Positions 10,958 through 24,148 of a DNA stretch of 64,000 bases are shown here, in pieces. A program made the translations under genes and the position numbers. Source of the DNA: Antedon bifida (Eukaryota; Echinodermata; Crinoidea; Comatulida; Antedonidae); assembly GCA_963402885.1 (NCBI GenBank), contig OY727100.1, positions 9,331,395 through 9,395,394 on the forward strand, in the 5' to 3' direction. Position 1 is the first letter of the stretch. Each line of letters opens with the position of its first letter. The notes beneath the pieces were generated by a model. That model worked only from the letters and a program-made list of their open reading frames with translations. It was not told the origin of the DNA and made no database searches.

Positions 10958-13900
10958 GTAAGAACTTACTACTGGCGGACCAGTGATGCATATCAAGGGA
11001 CCGTGATTGATGCTTCTGTTGATTTTATTTGCTGTTTGATTTATAACGACACACCATCGTTAATATGTTGGACATAACAGCTAGAAAGTGTTGTTTCCAT
11101 TTTCACTGAACCCCAACACAAGTTCCTTTCTGTTGATTCCTATGGGATGTTTTTACTATTGCAATAGATTCTTGTATAGGAGTACAAAGACGCATTAATT
11201 GTACAAGCATGGCAATGTTAAGTGTTTTTGGCCAATATACCATCTCTTTTGGGAGACAAACCCATTTTATACTATTAACATTTCATCAATGTATTCTGCA
11301 GGGTTCCTGTGATGTATGGTCAGCGTAATGCTATCAAATTAAAATATGATCATATCTGATAATACCCTAATAAATATATTTGTGGGGTCTGTTGTTGTAA
11401 AACAGACAAAACATTGTATAATTTGTGTGAGCGCTTTGAGATTTGTGACCGGTAACATCTAATAAATATGTCAAGAAATTCATTTTAAGATGTCAAGAAA
11501 ATTTTTAGTACAACTAAAAAATGTACGACAGTTGCGATTTTTGCAATTAAGAATAATGTGAAAATGAAATTATAAGGAATAAGGTATAAAAGTTTAAGGC
11601 TACAGCAACTATCCCTTGCCTGCTGGTCAATCAATCATGTTTTATTGTACATTTTTAAAATAGAAAGTATAATAAATTAAATGTGTTTAATTGTTTTCTT
11701 AATTTTATTAGGTATTCAATCTAAATACTATAAAATTAATGATTGACACGCCTTCAACTTAGAGCTTGTTTTTGCTGCCAAAAACATTCAATATAAATAC
11801 AGTATTTTGGCAAAAAAAATTGTGCTCATAAAATAATATATCGTGTTCAAAATACTTAACTATATATTTTCATATCTAAGTAAGTTTAATATAGGCCTAG
11901 GGTATATTCATAGTGGTGTAATCCTTGTAGACCCCTCAGTCAGCTGCTATGCTCTTCCCATTCCATAAACCCTGTTTTTTGTTTTCGTTTAAACCCTAAA
12001 TATTGTTGTCAGGTGATTGACATTACATAATTACAACAACATTGGCCCTGTGAACTGTACAAGGAAGTGTTCATGCTAAACATGAGCGTTGGCATACCAA
12101 CATATCATATCTGAACATCAATTACATCTATTTTAAAGAGAACTGGATTTTAGTTGTTCAGAAAAAAAACAGAACTATAAAATATATATTCAGTAGGGAG
12201 ATACATGGACAAATTAACTATGTCATATCTAGTCAGATTATATATTATTAGATACCGGTACAAGACAAACATGAAAATTTTTCTCATTCTCTGGTAATTG
12301 AAAAGTCAAACCAATAACCAAAAAATTGATAGCGGTTCTTTTTACAATAAGTTAGAAAAAATCATCAAGCTAGGTTATCACTTCCATAACAAGTTTGAAA
12401 AGGACACTTCACTGCTTCATTGTTTCAAACCCTCGTACTGGCATGGACTTGAATGCCCTATTTTGTCATACTGTTGTTAACCAAGGTTGCTTCCATATTT
12501 GTAATTTTTATAGAAGGAGAGCAAATAAAGTCTAAGAAGCTAGAAAGTGTCATATTTGATCTACAGTACCCACTCCACTCCAGTCTTTATGAAAAATATT
12601 TCAATTTTCTACCATAGGCCAAATATGAGGCATAGGTAGGAGGGTCATGCATAAGTTTATGTAGTACCCTAGTTCCTATAAAATCCAGGAAAATTGAGTT
12701 GTTCTAGCCCAGTGCCTAGGGAATTCGAAGCCCCATTGGGGTCATGTATTTTGGGTATTTACATATGTATGCTTGTTAAATTCATTTCCTGAGCTGCCTG
12801 GGCATGGGTGTACCGATTGATACTGGCCAAACACTAAAACTCATGTTGTCACCTGTTGCTTAACATTGGTTGTCCTTTGATTTTTAGTGCCGTTGATCGT
12901 CAATTGTATCTGTGTATTGCAGTATATATTATTCATTTTTTCCATTAATTGACATTTTTATTCAAAGATCAATATAAAACATAGCTCTCTCTCTCTCCCC
13001 CTTGAAACATTTTCATCATTCAGACATTACGCTTTCCATGATTTGTTTCCATATTTTTCTGTTTTGGGCAGGATGGTTTGTTATTGTGCTAAAGTCTACA
13101 TTCAAATTGAACATACTGTATTGTACATTAGTACAGAGAATCAAAAGAAAAACATTTCAAGAATGAGTTGTTTTAATCTCTGTTTAAATAAACTTCATTA
13201 TTGTAAGTAAGGTTTTTAATTTCCATCACTTTGTAGCCATTAAATGTGATTTCCTAGTCCTAGTAAAAGTGATTTTTATAAATCTTTTGTTAGGATCAAC
13301 TTGAAAAAAAGAGCCTTTGAGCTTTCTTCTCCTCCTTCTCCTCCTTCTCTTTTCTTTGTTCCAATTCAGCAATACATTCATGCATTCATTAGCAAAATGA
13401 AAGGCTTTTTGTAAAATTATAAATGATTATTTAAAAATCTGCAAAATATCTGATTTTGAATTTAAGAATTGTCAGAGAAGTGGGGAAAAAAAGAAGGTAT
13501 TGACTAACATTGTCTATCAACTTTATCATAATAATATGTGATCATGTATACTATACTAATACTATATGGATGTACGTATAAAGCACTTTTCCACAAAAAG
13601 AAGACCAAAGCGTTGTAAATAGGTAGAGTTTGTTATTCATTGAAAAGGTAGCAATTTTGTCAAACTTGTTATGCTTTTATAAAATTAGGGTGCATCTTGC
13701 CAATAAAAATTGTCAATGAAACTCATCTTGCAGATATTGTAGATATTTATTAATTTTATCATTTGCTAATATTTTAATTGATATTTACAAAAATAATGAT
13801 CTAAAAAAGCTTTTGGTGATTATTACATATATGATGTTCTGATGTGAGTTTTCTGGATAAGGGATAGACTCAGAAAGTTTGTCACTTTAAGAATTCTTCA

Positions 13901-16900
13901 TCTTAAAGTATTGGTGCTTCTAAGAATTTCTGCAAACAATGTAAAACAGTTCAGCTTACAGTAAATCTGTATGTAGTTCTTATTACAAATATAACCTCAT
14001 TTGGTACTACTAGTCGCTACATGCCCATGTTTGTTTAAGATTAAAGTTTTAAAGCCCATTGGACCCAATGCGATAGTAGCTAAGCCGTAATAACTCCAAG
14101 TAGGGCCATTCGGTAATTATGGTCTTTAATAAAAAATGCTTCACAGCTTAAATTGAATCTGCGGCATGCGATATCAAAACTGGTTCCAAACATATTGTCA
14201 TGGTTTCATAATCTTTCAAAAATAAATTTTAAAAACTATTTTAATCTATAATTAAATAATTATTGTTAAAATCTTTATTTAAAAATGTATTGACCCTAGA
14301 TATAGGTTGGAAATTATAGTACGTGGTGTGTCAAAATGTTTGAGGTGTTTCATTTTTATTTCATTTCTTTATTATTCATAAAATACAAAAGTAGTACATA
14401 GTCCGAGAGGGCAAGGAATGATCACAGTTAAAAATGAAATTCAAAATATAAACATACTTAAGAAAACACTAAAACAGTAAAAATTACATTATAGTTATAC
14501 TACTGGATATACAAGATATAAAAATTGCTTAAAATGTTTAAATTGAGAAAATACAGTACATATATTTAATTTTTTTTTAATATTCTATACAAAATTGTTA
14601 TTTGAATGTATTAAAAACATTAAATGTAAAAAAAACCAAAACATTAGACTTAAAAATAAGTTTTAGACTAGGTGCATGAGGCAGAAAGTGTATTACTTTA
14701 TTGAAAAATAATCGCATGGTTATCAAATCTAGTTTATATGCTTTGTTTACGTCTTTATTATGTATGATACAATGTAATTTAATCAGATATTGCTGCAAAG
14801 AATTTAGAAATAAATCAAAGACTGTGAAAAGTTAATTGCTCAGTTTACGAAACTTGATCAGTATTTTAAAACCCGCAGACCGGTCGGTTTACCAAATTCG
14901 TTAAACAACGTCAATAACCGCAGACCATGTGTTCGCACTTTACTGTTTATAATCAGACCAATCATTAAATGTTTTAATGCATATAAAGAAACATTTTATG
15001 TTGTTTAAAACTTGTGAACTTGACAATTTATTAGTTCTGCACTTACATGGTTTGGGTATTTGATAGATTTATTGCAAGAGTTTGTTCAGAGACAGGAATG
15101 CTGTAATCGGCTGCAAAATGTAATCCTCCAGCTAGGCCTGGGATAAAGCCAAATCCTTTAGTTAAATCCTATGATTTGTTAATCTATGTAAGTTTGCAAT
15201 GAGAACAAATCTTGTTAATGCAATTAGATTTGTAGACCTTGTTAACTTTTAAACTATGGTAGCAGCCCCATTTCAGGATTTCACCACCTGGCACTGTCCG
15301 ACTGGTTTTTCAAAATAAGTCTTGGATTCTGCAAAAAAAATGTTAAATAACCGTCATTCTCAAAATAATGGTTAAAATTGCCCAAATGATTGCATTTGAT
15401 CGCTATGCAACTTGTAGATGCAACACAAAATTATGCTGACTGATTTTGACCCAAGCGGGCCACCTAAATTATTAGAATTGACATTTTTAACCGTTTAAAG
15501 ACGAAAAAAGTTATATCAATAGGACCATGATAGTATTTATTTTTACATTAAATGTAGTTTGTGACCTTAAATTAGATCTAAAAAACGTAGGGAATGGGAC
15601 TTTAAATTTGGGTAACCAATCTTGCAAGATGTCAAAAATTGGTTACTGTCTAGATACAAATGAACATAAGTACATCTATCAATAACCATTCAACATCTTG
15701 TTTAATACTCTGATAAACATTGTTTATGGCTCCAAATAACTACACATTTGTTTGACGTTTTTCATTGTCCATCAATTGGTCATTACTCTGACCCTAGACA
15801 CTCTGGCTTCTAAAATTCCACCAGGAATTAACTCCCAAGGGATGACTATCCCTGATCCTTACAAATTAGGAAACACTAGATTAGAGTTTTTTTTAATGCT
15901 CTTCCTTAATATGTTTTATTCCCTAGTCTGTAATGATTTCCTATCATCTTGTTATGAAAGGTTAACATGTGGCCTTGTTTACTGGACATTATCATGATGC
16001 CGAAATTTAAGCATGGGTACATTTCATCCCCTACACTCAATGAAAATTTGAAATGACACTAGCTGACCCGGACCCACTTTACTTTAAACCTATGTTGCTG
16101 TGCTGTTCTTGAAGTATGGTAGCATTGAATTATTGTTTATCTATAAATTTAATTTCATTTAATTCAATTTCTATTTAAGTTTAATGTGCATACTTAGATT
16201 CTTAGGAAACTCAAAAACTACTACATCCCCCCCCCCCCTTCACATTGTTTACCTAGTTCACCAACAACTTAATGTCCCTTTCAAAGAATAGGCAATGGAA
16301 ATTCTTACCACTGCATCAGCAGATGAAATTATTTTTTGAGTTATTTTTCTGTTTCTTATTTTTATTGAGTAGTTCAACAACTTTTATGAAGCATTTCTCA
16401 ACATTATTGAAAGTAATTTCATTCCTTTATGGTGACTTTTGGTTTAAAGGTGATTGCCGTAAGTTTTATTATAACAGATCATTTTCTGATTGTTTCCTAT
16501 TTTATAAGGAAGAGGAAGTCATTGATGGTGATAGATGATTTTAGTAAAGTGATTATTGATTTTGTCTGAATACCTCATTTCCCTTGATGGTTGTAAAGAC
16601 ATAAATTTTTATATTCAGGCTATTGTCCAGTTCTGTATATAATTGTTTTGGTCAAGACAGTTTGAGAGTATAATATTATATATTATATTAGTTTTATAAG
16701 TTTCTTTCTATATAATTCAGGAACAAGCCAGTAGCTAAGGTTGTTACTGGAAGGATAGGGGCCTTTTTTACCTACTGAAAGTGGAAAAGTGTGAGGGAAG
16801 CAAGTACTTTAATAGTCATGACCTCCAGTTCAGTTGTTTCACAATCAAAATTATGGATGAAGAAAGTTTTGGGGTCTGTTTCTGCTGCATAGTGCTGAAT

Positions 16901-17980
16901 AAACCGATTATTTAAAAAATGTAATTTTTATATTGACTGCATTTCTGCTCATTTTTTTGCCCCACAATAACCGTTTAAATCAGTGGGTGGTGGTTGACAG
17001 AAATCGTTAGAAGAATTACCCAAAATACAATTGGTCCTGGCGGTTAATGCTTTGTAGTTGACTCGAGTTCAGCAGCTGTCAATCAAATAATCGTTATTTT
17101 GTGTTGCAGCTAAAAGTTGCCCGGCAATAACCAGATAAATGGCGTTTTAACACCAAATTGAATGGGTGTTTTTAAATGGTTGTTTTGCGGTGCAAAAAAC
17201 AGTTACCAAAAGATTTTCCTGTTTCTTCTCCCAATAAATAGGCGTTAATTTATTCACATATTATTTTTACCCGGTTATTTTTATGTAGCAAAAAAAAGGA
17301 CCTTAGACCTGCTAGTACAGTAGTACCTGTCTATGGAAAGTTGCTTGACGTGCCCAACTTATTATCATATTATTAATAAGTAATTTTGAAATGTACTTTA
17401 ATTGCATTAACAATGAAATATATCAAACTCTTGTGTCCAAATTTTTTTTTTTCAGTCTGAATTAGGAGTGAGATTATACTCTTCCAGCATGGGGAGTATA
17501 TAGTCAACATGTTGGTACTTGTTAAACAGATGAAAATTTAAACTTTCCTTAACTGAATATTCTTCTAATTGTCATTTTAAAAAGACAATATTTTGCTTTG
17601 TGATTGTGTTCACTCCAGAAATCCATCTGTAGATGTCTCAAACAATTAATATTAAAATGACTTAAAATGTTCTAATGTCGATGTTCAAGTATGGTTCACA
17701 CAACTAGTTCAAATTTTTCAACCAACTTTTTAGTTGGCAAGTGTGGCAAGTTCATGATATAAATCAATTTTTTTGTAAAGTATTGTAAAATCAGCTAACA
17801 TAGCTTGTACAATTGTTAAAGTTTTTATTGTAATGTACACTTTACTATAAAAGCTATGATGTTACAGAATAACTATAGACCCCCACTATGGATAGTGCCT
17901 CATTGTCATAACCTTTTCATGTTTTCTACATTCAATGGGTAAATATATTTGTTTCTATAATTAACTCTTCTGGGATTTAG

Positions 17981-18039
17981 ATTCTATAGGGGCTGTCAAG
18001 CTGGCGTCAACAAGGAGGCGATCAGTTAAGGTGAAACCC
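17981..18039 (+). CDS. Weak candidate exon upstream of the SOWAH ankyrin exons
   Basis: A 59-nt stretch between an acceptor (tctgggatttag) and a good donor (aaaccc then gtaaggat). Phase 1 in, phase 0 out, so it could join the phase-0 ankyrin exon at 22,029. It encodes a basic Ser/Arg peptide (KLASTRRRSVKVKP), which would fit the low-complexity linker before the ankyrin repeats in SOWAH proteins. The usual segment just before the first ankyrin repeat is not in it, so at least one exon would still be missing. An inner donor (aag then gtgaaa) at 18,031 is an alternative. Confidence 0.28.
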
Positions 18040-21000
18040 GTAAGGATAATTTGTGTCAACTTAACCGTGATTGATGATGCATCCTGGTTGGTTAGAATTT
18101 CAGCATCTGTTATAAGTATAGTGATATGACCCAATGGGAGAAGAGCTATTTAGGAGCCTCTAAAAGCTACTTTTGGTGTTGATGTGTAAAGCAACAACTA
18201 TTTAAATTACAATATATGTCTTATTTTCGGTGACAGCCTGTGTAGCTTTATTCCATATAAAGTTCAATGTGTTACTTGTAGTTCCTTTACACAGCCCCTT
18301 AGGAGTTAAAAAACGATATTCCACTACTTTAATGTCTTGTCACAACAGGTAAACTCTAAACAAATTTTTTTTTTTATTTGGAATTCAAAGGCATGTAAAT
18401 ATTTAGATATATATTTTTGGTACCAGGTGCATCTAATAATAGGCTGTGTTTACAAAATTTGTAAAGCACACAACATTCTGCTCGCACCACAAAACTGGAA
18501 CTTCTTTAAATCTAGTCAGCGTTTTGCTAAAATAGCACGCCACTTTAGATAGCAATTTGACTTGTTTTCTAATTGTAGCATGCTTTTCATAGAATAGAAT
18601 TCTCATAAAATCCAGTGTTCAAATTTGAAAAGTCACTATACACAGTTCCAAAAGGCTGATGTGTATCCTGCAATTTGTCGGATCTCCACACACAAAACCA
18701 AACTCATCGGAAAAAAATTGAACTTTGGTCTAATTGTATTGGCCTACTGGTAAAATATGATATGAAAAGTACAGTCTATTCACAACACGCGAAGGACCTG
18801 TCCTGTGTGTACACTGCAAATTGGTCAGGTCTTCAGATACAACAAAAAATGTATTTTAAAAAATGGTAAAGAATTGAACTTGGGCCTATAACAAATAATT
18901 CTATTTTGCTACTGATATTTATAGAATAGTAGTATGGTCCATTTATGACATAAAAGGTTTGCGTGAGTAAACAAAAATTTGTGGTGAGATTTAGAAGTTT
19001 CTGTGAGACAGGCTCAAAGGCTGGTACTGTACAGCATAAAAAAAGATGGTTTGTTAATGTTAGAATGTCTCAAATTACTGATTAGAATGAAAACAAAACT
19101 CTACCGTAAAGTTATTAATTTTGTAAATGGTCACGCGAAGGTGATTCTATTGATTTGTTGCACCATTCCGAAGGGTAACAAGCAGAGAACATATTTATAG
19201 TGAGCCTAGAAAAAAAAATTACTTCCGGATATGACACTTTGTAGCTGACAAAAACTTTCTTAAAGAAAAGGAGCGTCTATCTTCAGCTATTTGATGGATT
19301 ACAACATACATCAAGTGTTTGTATATTTTTAAGTCCTCAACCTGGACATGAAGAATCAGCTCATAGATGACAAAAACGCAATAATTTCCCATGCTTCTGT
19401 TGTAAACATTGTTTTAATTCTGTTAAGAAAATCAATTTATCACTCATCAATTGACTTGTCTTAGAAAGCAAGGTGAGAAATGTCAGTAATGACAGTTTGA
19501 TACCAGGTAGATGAGGGGTGTGGGGCTTGATTTGTTGATGCCATGGATGTTGATAAAGGAGGTCAAGTACAGTGGTGTAAGATGCCCAACATAAATGTAT
19601 TTTTATACTTTTGAAGGGCCTTTATCTATTGAGCAGAACAGAACAGTTTTCTTACCAGCAAAAGTGGGCCAGATAAAAAAAGAACATTATGCAAAAACCA
19701 TTTCAAAGTCCTAATTGGTTAAAAGGTGGGTCACTCTTAAATATTTCCATACAGAAGGTGCCGCATTTACGGGGTATATTTTCGTGGGCCTGGTAGCAAG
19801 TGTGGGAAAATATGAGGAGGTGCAGCATTTATGGGGTATATTTCCGAGGATTTGGTGGCACATGCGTGGGAAATGAAGGGGTGAAATTAGTAGTCCCGGG
19901 CCCATCCAGTGTCACGATTTATCGCACAATTTTAGCAGGGAGTTATACTGGATGATAAGCCCATTGTTATTATATTCACAAACATTCGTAGTTACCAACT
20001 GTCTCACATAATGCGTGATGGTCCCACATTTCACAGTGATTTTTAATGAAAGGCACATTTTGCACAAAGAAATGTGTGAACATTTTTATCCCTATTTGAG
20101 GGGAAATACATTCAAATTTATTAGCAATCATGAAGTAATTTATTAATTAATCATCACCATATCACAAAATAATTGTTGCAGTGGTCACTTCATCCATTTA
20201 TGGCTGCCACAGTATACATTCATATTCATACGACCGGCCATCTCTCTACTAGAGATGCGCGCATATTTTTTGTATATTAAATGGCGGAGGAAAGGAGTTT
20301 GTTTGAAGGACAGCCGAAATCGTAACAATCAACACAACAGTGCTGCAAGAACCGGTATTGTCAATAAACTCTGTGATTTACTGGTGAAAAGCATTCCAAC
20401 ACGCAACAGATTTTTTTAATGGTTATTTGTCTAACTAAGCACATCATGTCTATATAGTATTGTTGAATTACTTTTTTCTCTTAGGACATATATTTAAGAC
20501 AAAGAATGACATGGTTGAATGTTTTTAAACTAATACAACAACAATTGCAGGAATAATCAGTTTCTTTAAACTTATTCTACAGTAGCTTGCGATTCACTTG
20601 CAAAAAGTAATTAAGTGAACCAACATTGTTTATCTCCAGTATTGTAACCGGTTATCTCCAGTATCATAACCGGTAAACTTTAGCATTTATATAACCGGTT
20701 ATCTCCAGCATTATAACTGATTATCTCCAAAATTATAATCGGTTATCTCCAGCATTAAAACCGGTTATCTCCAGCATTATAACCGGTTAACTTAAGACAA
20801 TCAAATTTAAATGGAATTTACATTTGTTTAAGCACAGCCATGTGGATATTGTGGTGTTACCGATTTTCTACTATTTCACCAAGTAAAAAAAAAAAGTGTT
20901 TTTTTATATTAGTATATCGAGCTAGCCTAAAAATTAGGATTGACAAGATATCACTCTCCAGGATGCTAGTCTCAATAACTATTTACAAGCCTCCAACATG

Positions 21001-22028
21001 TAATCACTTACTGTGAGATACATAAATCGTTGTCAGTCTCCTATCCTATTGAAAATTGGACAAGTTTGTTTAGTTACCTGTGTAAAGAGCTCAACAAGTG
21101 TAGCGAAATTTGTCTTTCTCTGACATGAACAAATAAATCGGCAAAAATGTGCATGTAATTTTTGTAATGGAATTTTGAGTAGTGTGAACTGTTAGCCTGT
21201 ATCCCATTCATTATGATATCAGTATTTTAAATAGACCTGTATGGCGACAACATGGTATGATAGTTTGCTTTTATCTTGACTTTATGAACTTTTTGTTCAG
21301 GTATTATAATGCTTGTACAATATACTTTTTATTGTTTTCTGCGCTTTCAAATTACAAATATAACATAATTTAGTGAGTATGTTCAAGCAGCTGGTTGAGA
21401 TCAACTTGCTGATAACTGACTGATAAAAAATGTCATGAAAGTTATTGGGAAACATAGGCAGAGCTTAACAATTAATTTAACAAAAAAAATAATGGATAAA
21501 CAGTTTTTGTTTTACTGGTTTTATGGTAACATTAGGCCAAATAAAAAGAAATTGTTAGTTTCACTCCCAAGATTTTGGTTTACTATTATTAGCTCTTGTG
21601 ATATACCAACATGAGAATAGTTCAGTTGATGTTTACACTACACCTATTGCATGTCATTTTGATGGTGTTTTTAAAGATTCCTTAATTTATATTTCATATG
21701 TCCATTTTTTAAACATTTGTTTGCCTTACCGTATGTAATTTTACTGTATCTGTCACTTCTTGATATTAATTATGTTCGATTTTTCTTTTTTTTTTTTCCT
21801 ATCTAAGAACAATTTATTTGATTACACATGTTACCATATTACTTGAATAAACGCCTCCCTTGAATAAATGCCTCCCTCAAATAAATGATCCACTCCCGAG
21901 GAGTTTATTCGAATGGTATTTTTAATTTCAATTTTTTTTAAATTTTAATCAGTGGTTTAGACCAGAAATATATTTTGTCATAATTACATTTTTAATCAAT
22001 TTCCTATCTTTTTTCTTTCTTTTATCAG
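18040..22028. other. Non-coding stretch upstream of the ankyrin exons
   Basis: No coding exon could be supported. A roughly 60-bp imperfect duplication lies at 19,735-19,870 (two 'ggggtatattt' copies). Near 20,215-20,330 are promoter-like words (tttatggctgcca, and aaatggcggaggaaagg with a short ATG ORF of 14 codons); this could be an alternative transcription start but is unproven. The motif 'ttgaataaacgcctccc' at 21,845-21,900 looks like the end of a dispersed element. Confidence 0.45.
20627..20790 (+). repeat. 22-bp minisatellite
   Basis: About seven degenerate copies of a ~22-bp unit built on 'ccggttatctccagcatta'. Adjacent copies create 'aaccggtt' palindromes. One copy is expanded and one has lost the CCGG core. 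Non-coding. Confidence 0.85.
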
Positions 22029-24148
22029 ACGGCAATGCATTGGGGTGCTAAACATGGACGCAAAGAAATGATTCGATTAGTTGCTAACACAGGATTGGAT
22101 ATCAACACAAGATCGGTAAAATGTTCACATCAATCATTGTGCAATTAGTAGCCTCAGTATTAATTATAATGATATAATAAGATTCAAGAAATTGTTCACA
22201 AATTCATTTTGCTTCGCAGTTGTATTGTCCCCCCAAAAAAGAAAGATTATTAAAATCAGATTTTTGAATAGCCCATGTAGTTTTAATAATGTTAATCACT
22301 TATGCAGAAAAAGCAAAAAAAGACAAAACAAACAATTCAATTTGACTATTTTTCTGCTTTAAATTACAGATTATTCAGGTAAATATTGGATCGGAAAAAA
22401 CAATTACTTACTTTATTAAAACTGCCAAATGGCCTATTCAAAGTCTTTTTTTATTAATCTTCATTTCATAAAATTGCAAAAAAACGCTATCTGGGCCAAT
22501 ATTAGAATGTACACATCCGCAATACTATCCATGTTATTTTTTAACACAATCTTTTTCTTTGTTTTTTTCATGCTCACTCAATTTTTTTGGGGATTTAGCA
22601 TGCGGTAAGTGTATTATCTTTATATCAATCTTTTAGTATTTTAAAACTGTACTAGGTTATACATGATAATTGATAATCATTAGCATAAAAAAATACATTT
22701 TTACAGAAAAAATTTATTTTAAAAATGATGTACAATAACAATAGATGATCATTTAAGATCACCTAATTTTATTTTTATCATTGAATAACAAAAAACATAC
22801 GTTGTATTGGCAGTGATGTTTCAGAATGAGATTTCTATAATATAATATATACAAACCACTATATAATATGATAAAAAAAAGGATTAGTAAAATTGAATAG
22901 GCCAGGAGTCTGAGAGGTGAGTGATAAACAATCGATCGTTCATATGGTTATCGTCAAACATAATTTCCAATTTGGGAGCACCCACTGACAGATCATTGAC
23001 TAATGAGATAAGCCAATAAAGAACTGGAGTAGTAGGTGTTGTCAATGAATATTAAACGAGTGACATGAAGTAACTATGTTATGACAATTAATTTCTTTTT
23101 CAACAGCAGCCTTGACTGGTTTTAGTGTCCACTTGGTTTTACCCCTTGATTTTCTGGGTCAGGTCTTCCTATCTGGCAACCGACCCTCTCAGATACCACT
23201 TTTCATTTTCCTCTTGTTTGACCATTTTAATAATTTTAATTTCCAATTTTATTTAAATTCCCTTAGGGCATAAATGCTTTAATTGTGTTTAAAATAGATA
23301 TTTTTTCATAAGAATCTAGTGAACTATGACAAAGAAACAGTAAAACCGATTTTAGGACCTTTTTATGTGTTTTTTCATATTCAAAATAATAATAATAAAT
23401 AAATAATACCCGCATAGTATTTAATTAAATGAAGACCAGTGAGACCAAAATGTTTTAAAGAATAAAACACAGGTCGCATGTACCAGTAGTTGATAGAACA
23501 AAAGTTACTAAACCAAAAATAGTCCTTACTTACAGAGACAAATGTTATTGGAGTGTTCAATCTTTTTTTGCAGGGCTATACACCATTACATATAGCAGCG
23601 ATGTATAACAGGGAGCTAGTCATGCAATTCTTAACTCAAGAATATCGTAAGTATGATGTTTACTTATCTCTGCCCTAAAAACAGCCATAAATGCAGGGTA
23701 TGGTGCATAACATGTCACCTAATAAACATTATGCAGTATTATAGTGATAATGAAAGGAAACAAAAATAATAATAATAAAAATAACTGAAAGTTTTGTATA
23801 TATATTGCACAGAAGTGAATCCATGTAATCTATAGAAAATAGTAATTATTGACTGGCATTCTTTTTACAGAAGCAGATGTAAACATTCGTGACTACAGTG
23901 GAAAGCGGCCGCACCAGTATTTGGCGAACACTGAGCAAATGTATCTACAACGTAAGAAATTACAATACAGTAGGGTAGATGATAATGTGGATATGGGGGT
24001 GGTAACACCAGTACCCACCACACCGGGAGGATCTAGCACATTCACAAGAGCATTAAACCGGCTTTCATTCCGTGTAACCAAACGACAAAACAGTATGAAA
24101 AGTCCGCGAATGTTTAAATTTCCAATGGAGCCTGCCATTTCTGAATAA
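22029..24148 (+). CDS. SOWAH-like: SOWAH-family ankyrin-repeat protein, ankyrin core exons with proximal C-terminus (5' part not found)
   Basis: Exons 22,029-22,115, 22,599-22,604 (6 nt), 23,574-23,646 and 23,871-24,148 join in frame to 147 residues ending at TAA 24,146-24,148. The first exon opens an ankyrin repeat (TAMHWGAKHG), the third starts the next (GYTPLHIAAM), and the fourth gives ADVNIRDYSGKRPHQYL, the hallmark end of the SOWAH ankyrin block. All junctions are GT-AG. The C-terminal tail is basic, Ser/Thr/Pro-rich and has no recognised domain. The last exon contains an internal strong donor (ctacaac then gtaagaaa, 23,951/23,952, phase 1), which would replace this tail with one of the downstream exons. 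SOWAH proteins normally have an N-terminal winged-helix-like domain; it and the first part of the ankyrin block are missing here and may lie in unrecognised exons or outside the window. AATAAA at 24,267 could end this form. Molecular function in this organism is unknown. Confidence 0.85.
22218..22485. mobile_element. MITE with long terminal inverted repeats, in a SOWAH intron
   Basis: Starts near 'tgtattgtcccccc'. The left part (attaaaatcaga, ttgaatagcccat, gtagttttaataa) is the reverse complement of the right part (ttattaaaactgcc, atggcctattcaaa, then 'ttattaatcttcatt'). About 50-60 bp of imperfect TIR around a non-coding core. Related segments occur at 33,880-34,165, 42,255-42,475 (inverted) and 43,690-43,790. 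Confidence 0.6.
22599..22604 (+). CDS. 6-nt microexon of the SOWAH-like gene
   Basis: Six bases (catgcg, His-Ala) lie between 'ggatttag' and a consensus donor 'gtaagtgt'. Both neighbouring exons meet in phase 0, so inclusion or skipping keeps the frame. With the two residues, the distance from the Thr of TAMH to the Thr of TPLH is exactly 33 residues, the canonical ankyrin period, and the loop reads NTRSHAGYTPLH; without them it is 31. That structural fit is the main evidence. The pyrimidine tract is modest. Confidence 0.72.

Larger units (their letters stand above)
9375..17980. other. Non-coding stretch with low-complexity tracts
   Basis: Apart from the items listed separately, nothing here can be supported as a gene. 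There are CT-rich tracts near 12,990 and 13,325 and a C run near 16,227. ORFs up to 103 codons (9,612 plus; 15,752 plus; 16,272 plus) lack recognisable domains. If the SOWAH gene starts upstream, part of this is its intron, but its 5' exons were not identified. Confidence 0.5.

Noticed and set aside
15752-15997. 81-codon ORF starting with a polar, Pro-containing segment
   Set aside because: Depends on a TTG start or a chance acceptor, and the second half is low-complexity; no family recognised.
23106-23162. Possible cassette exon between the microexon and the second ankyrin exon
   Set aside because: It would insert 19 residues into the ankyrin loop and its donor (gtcttc) is poor.
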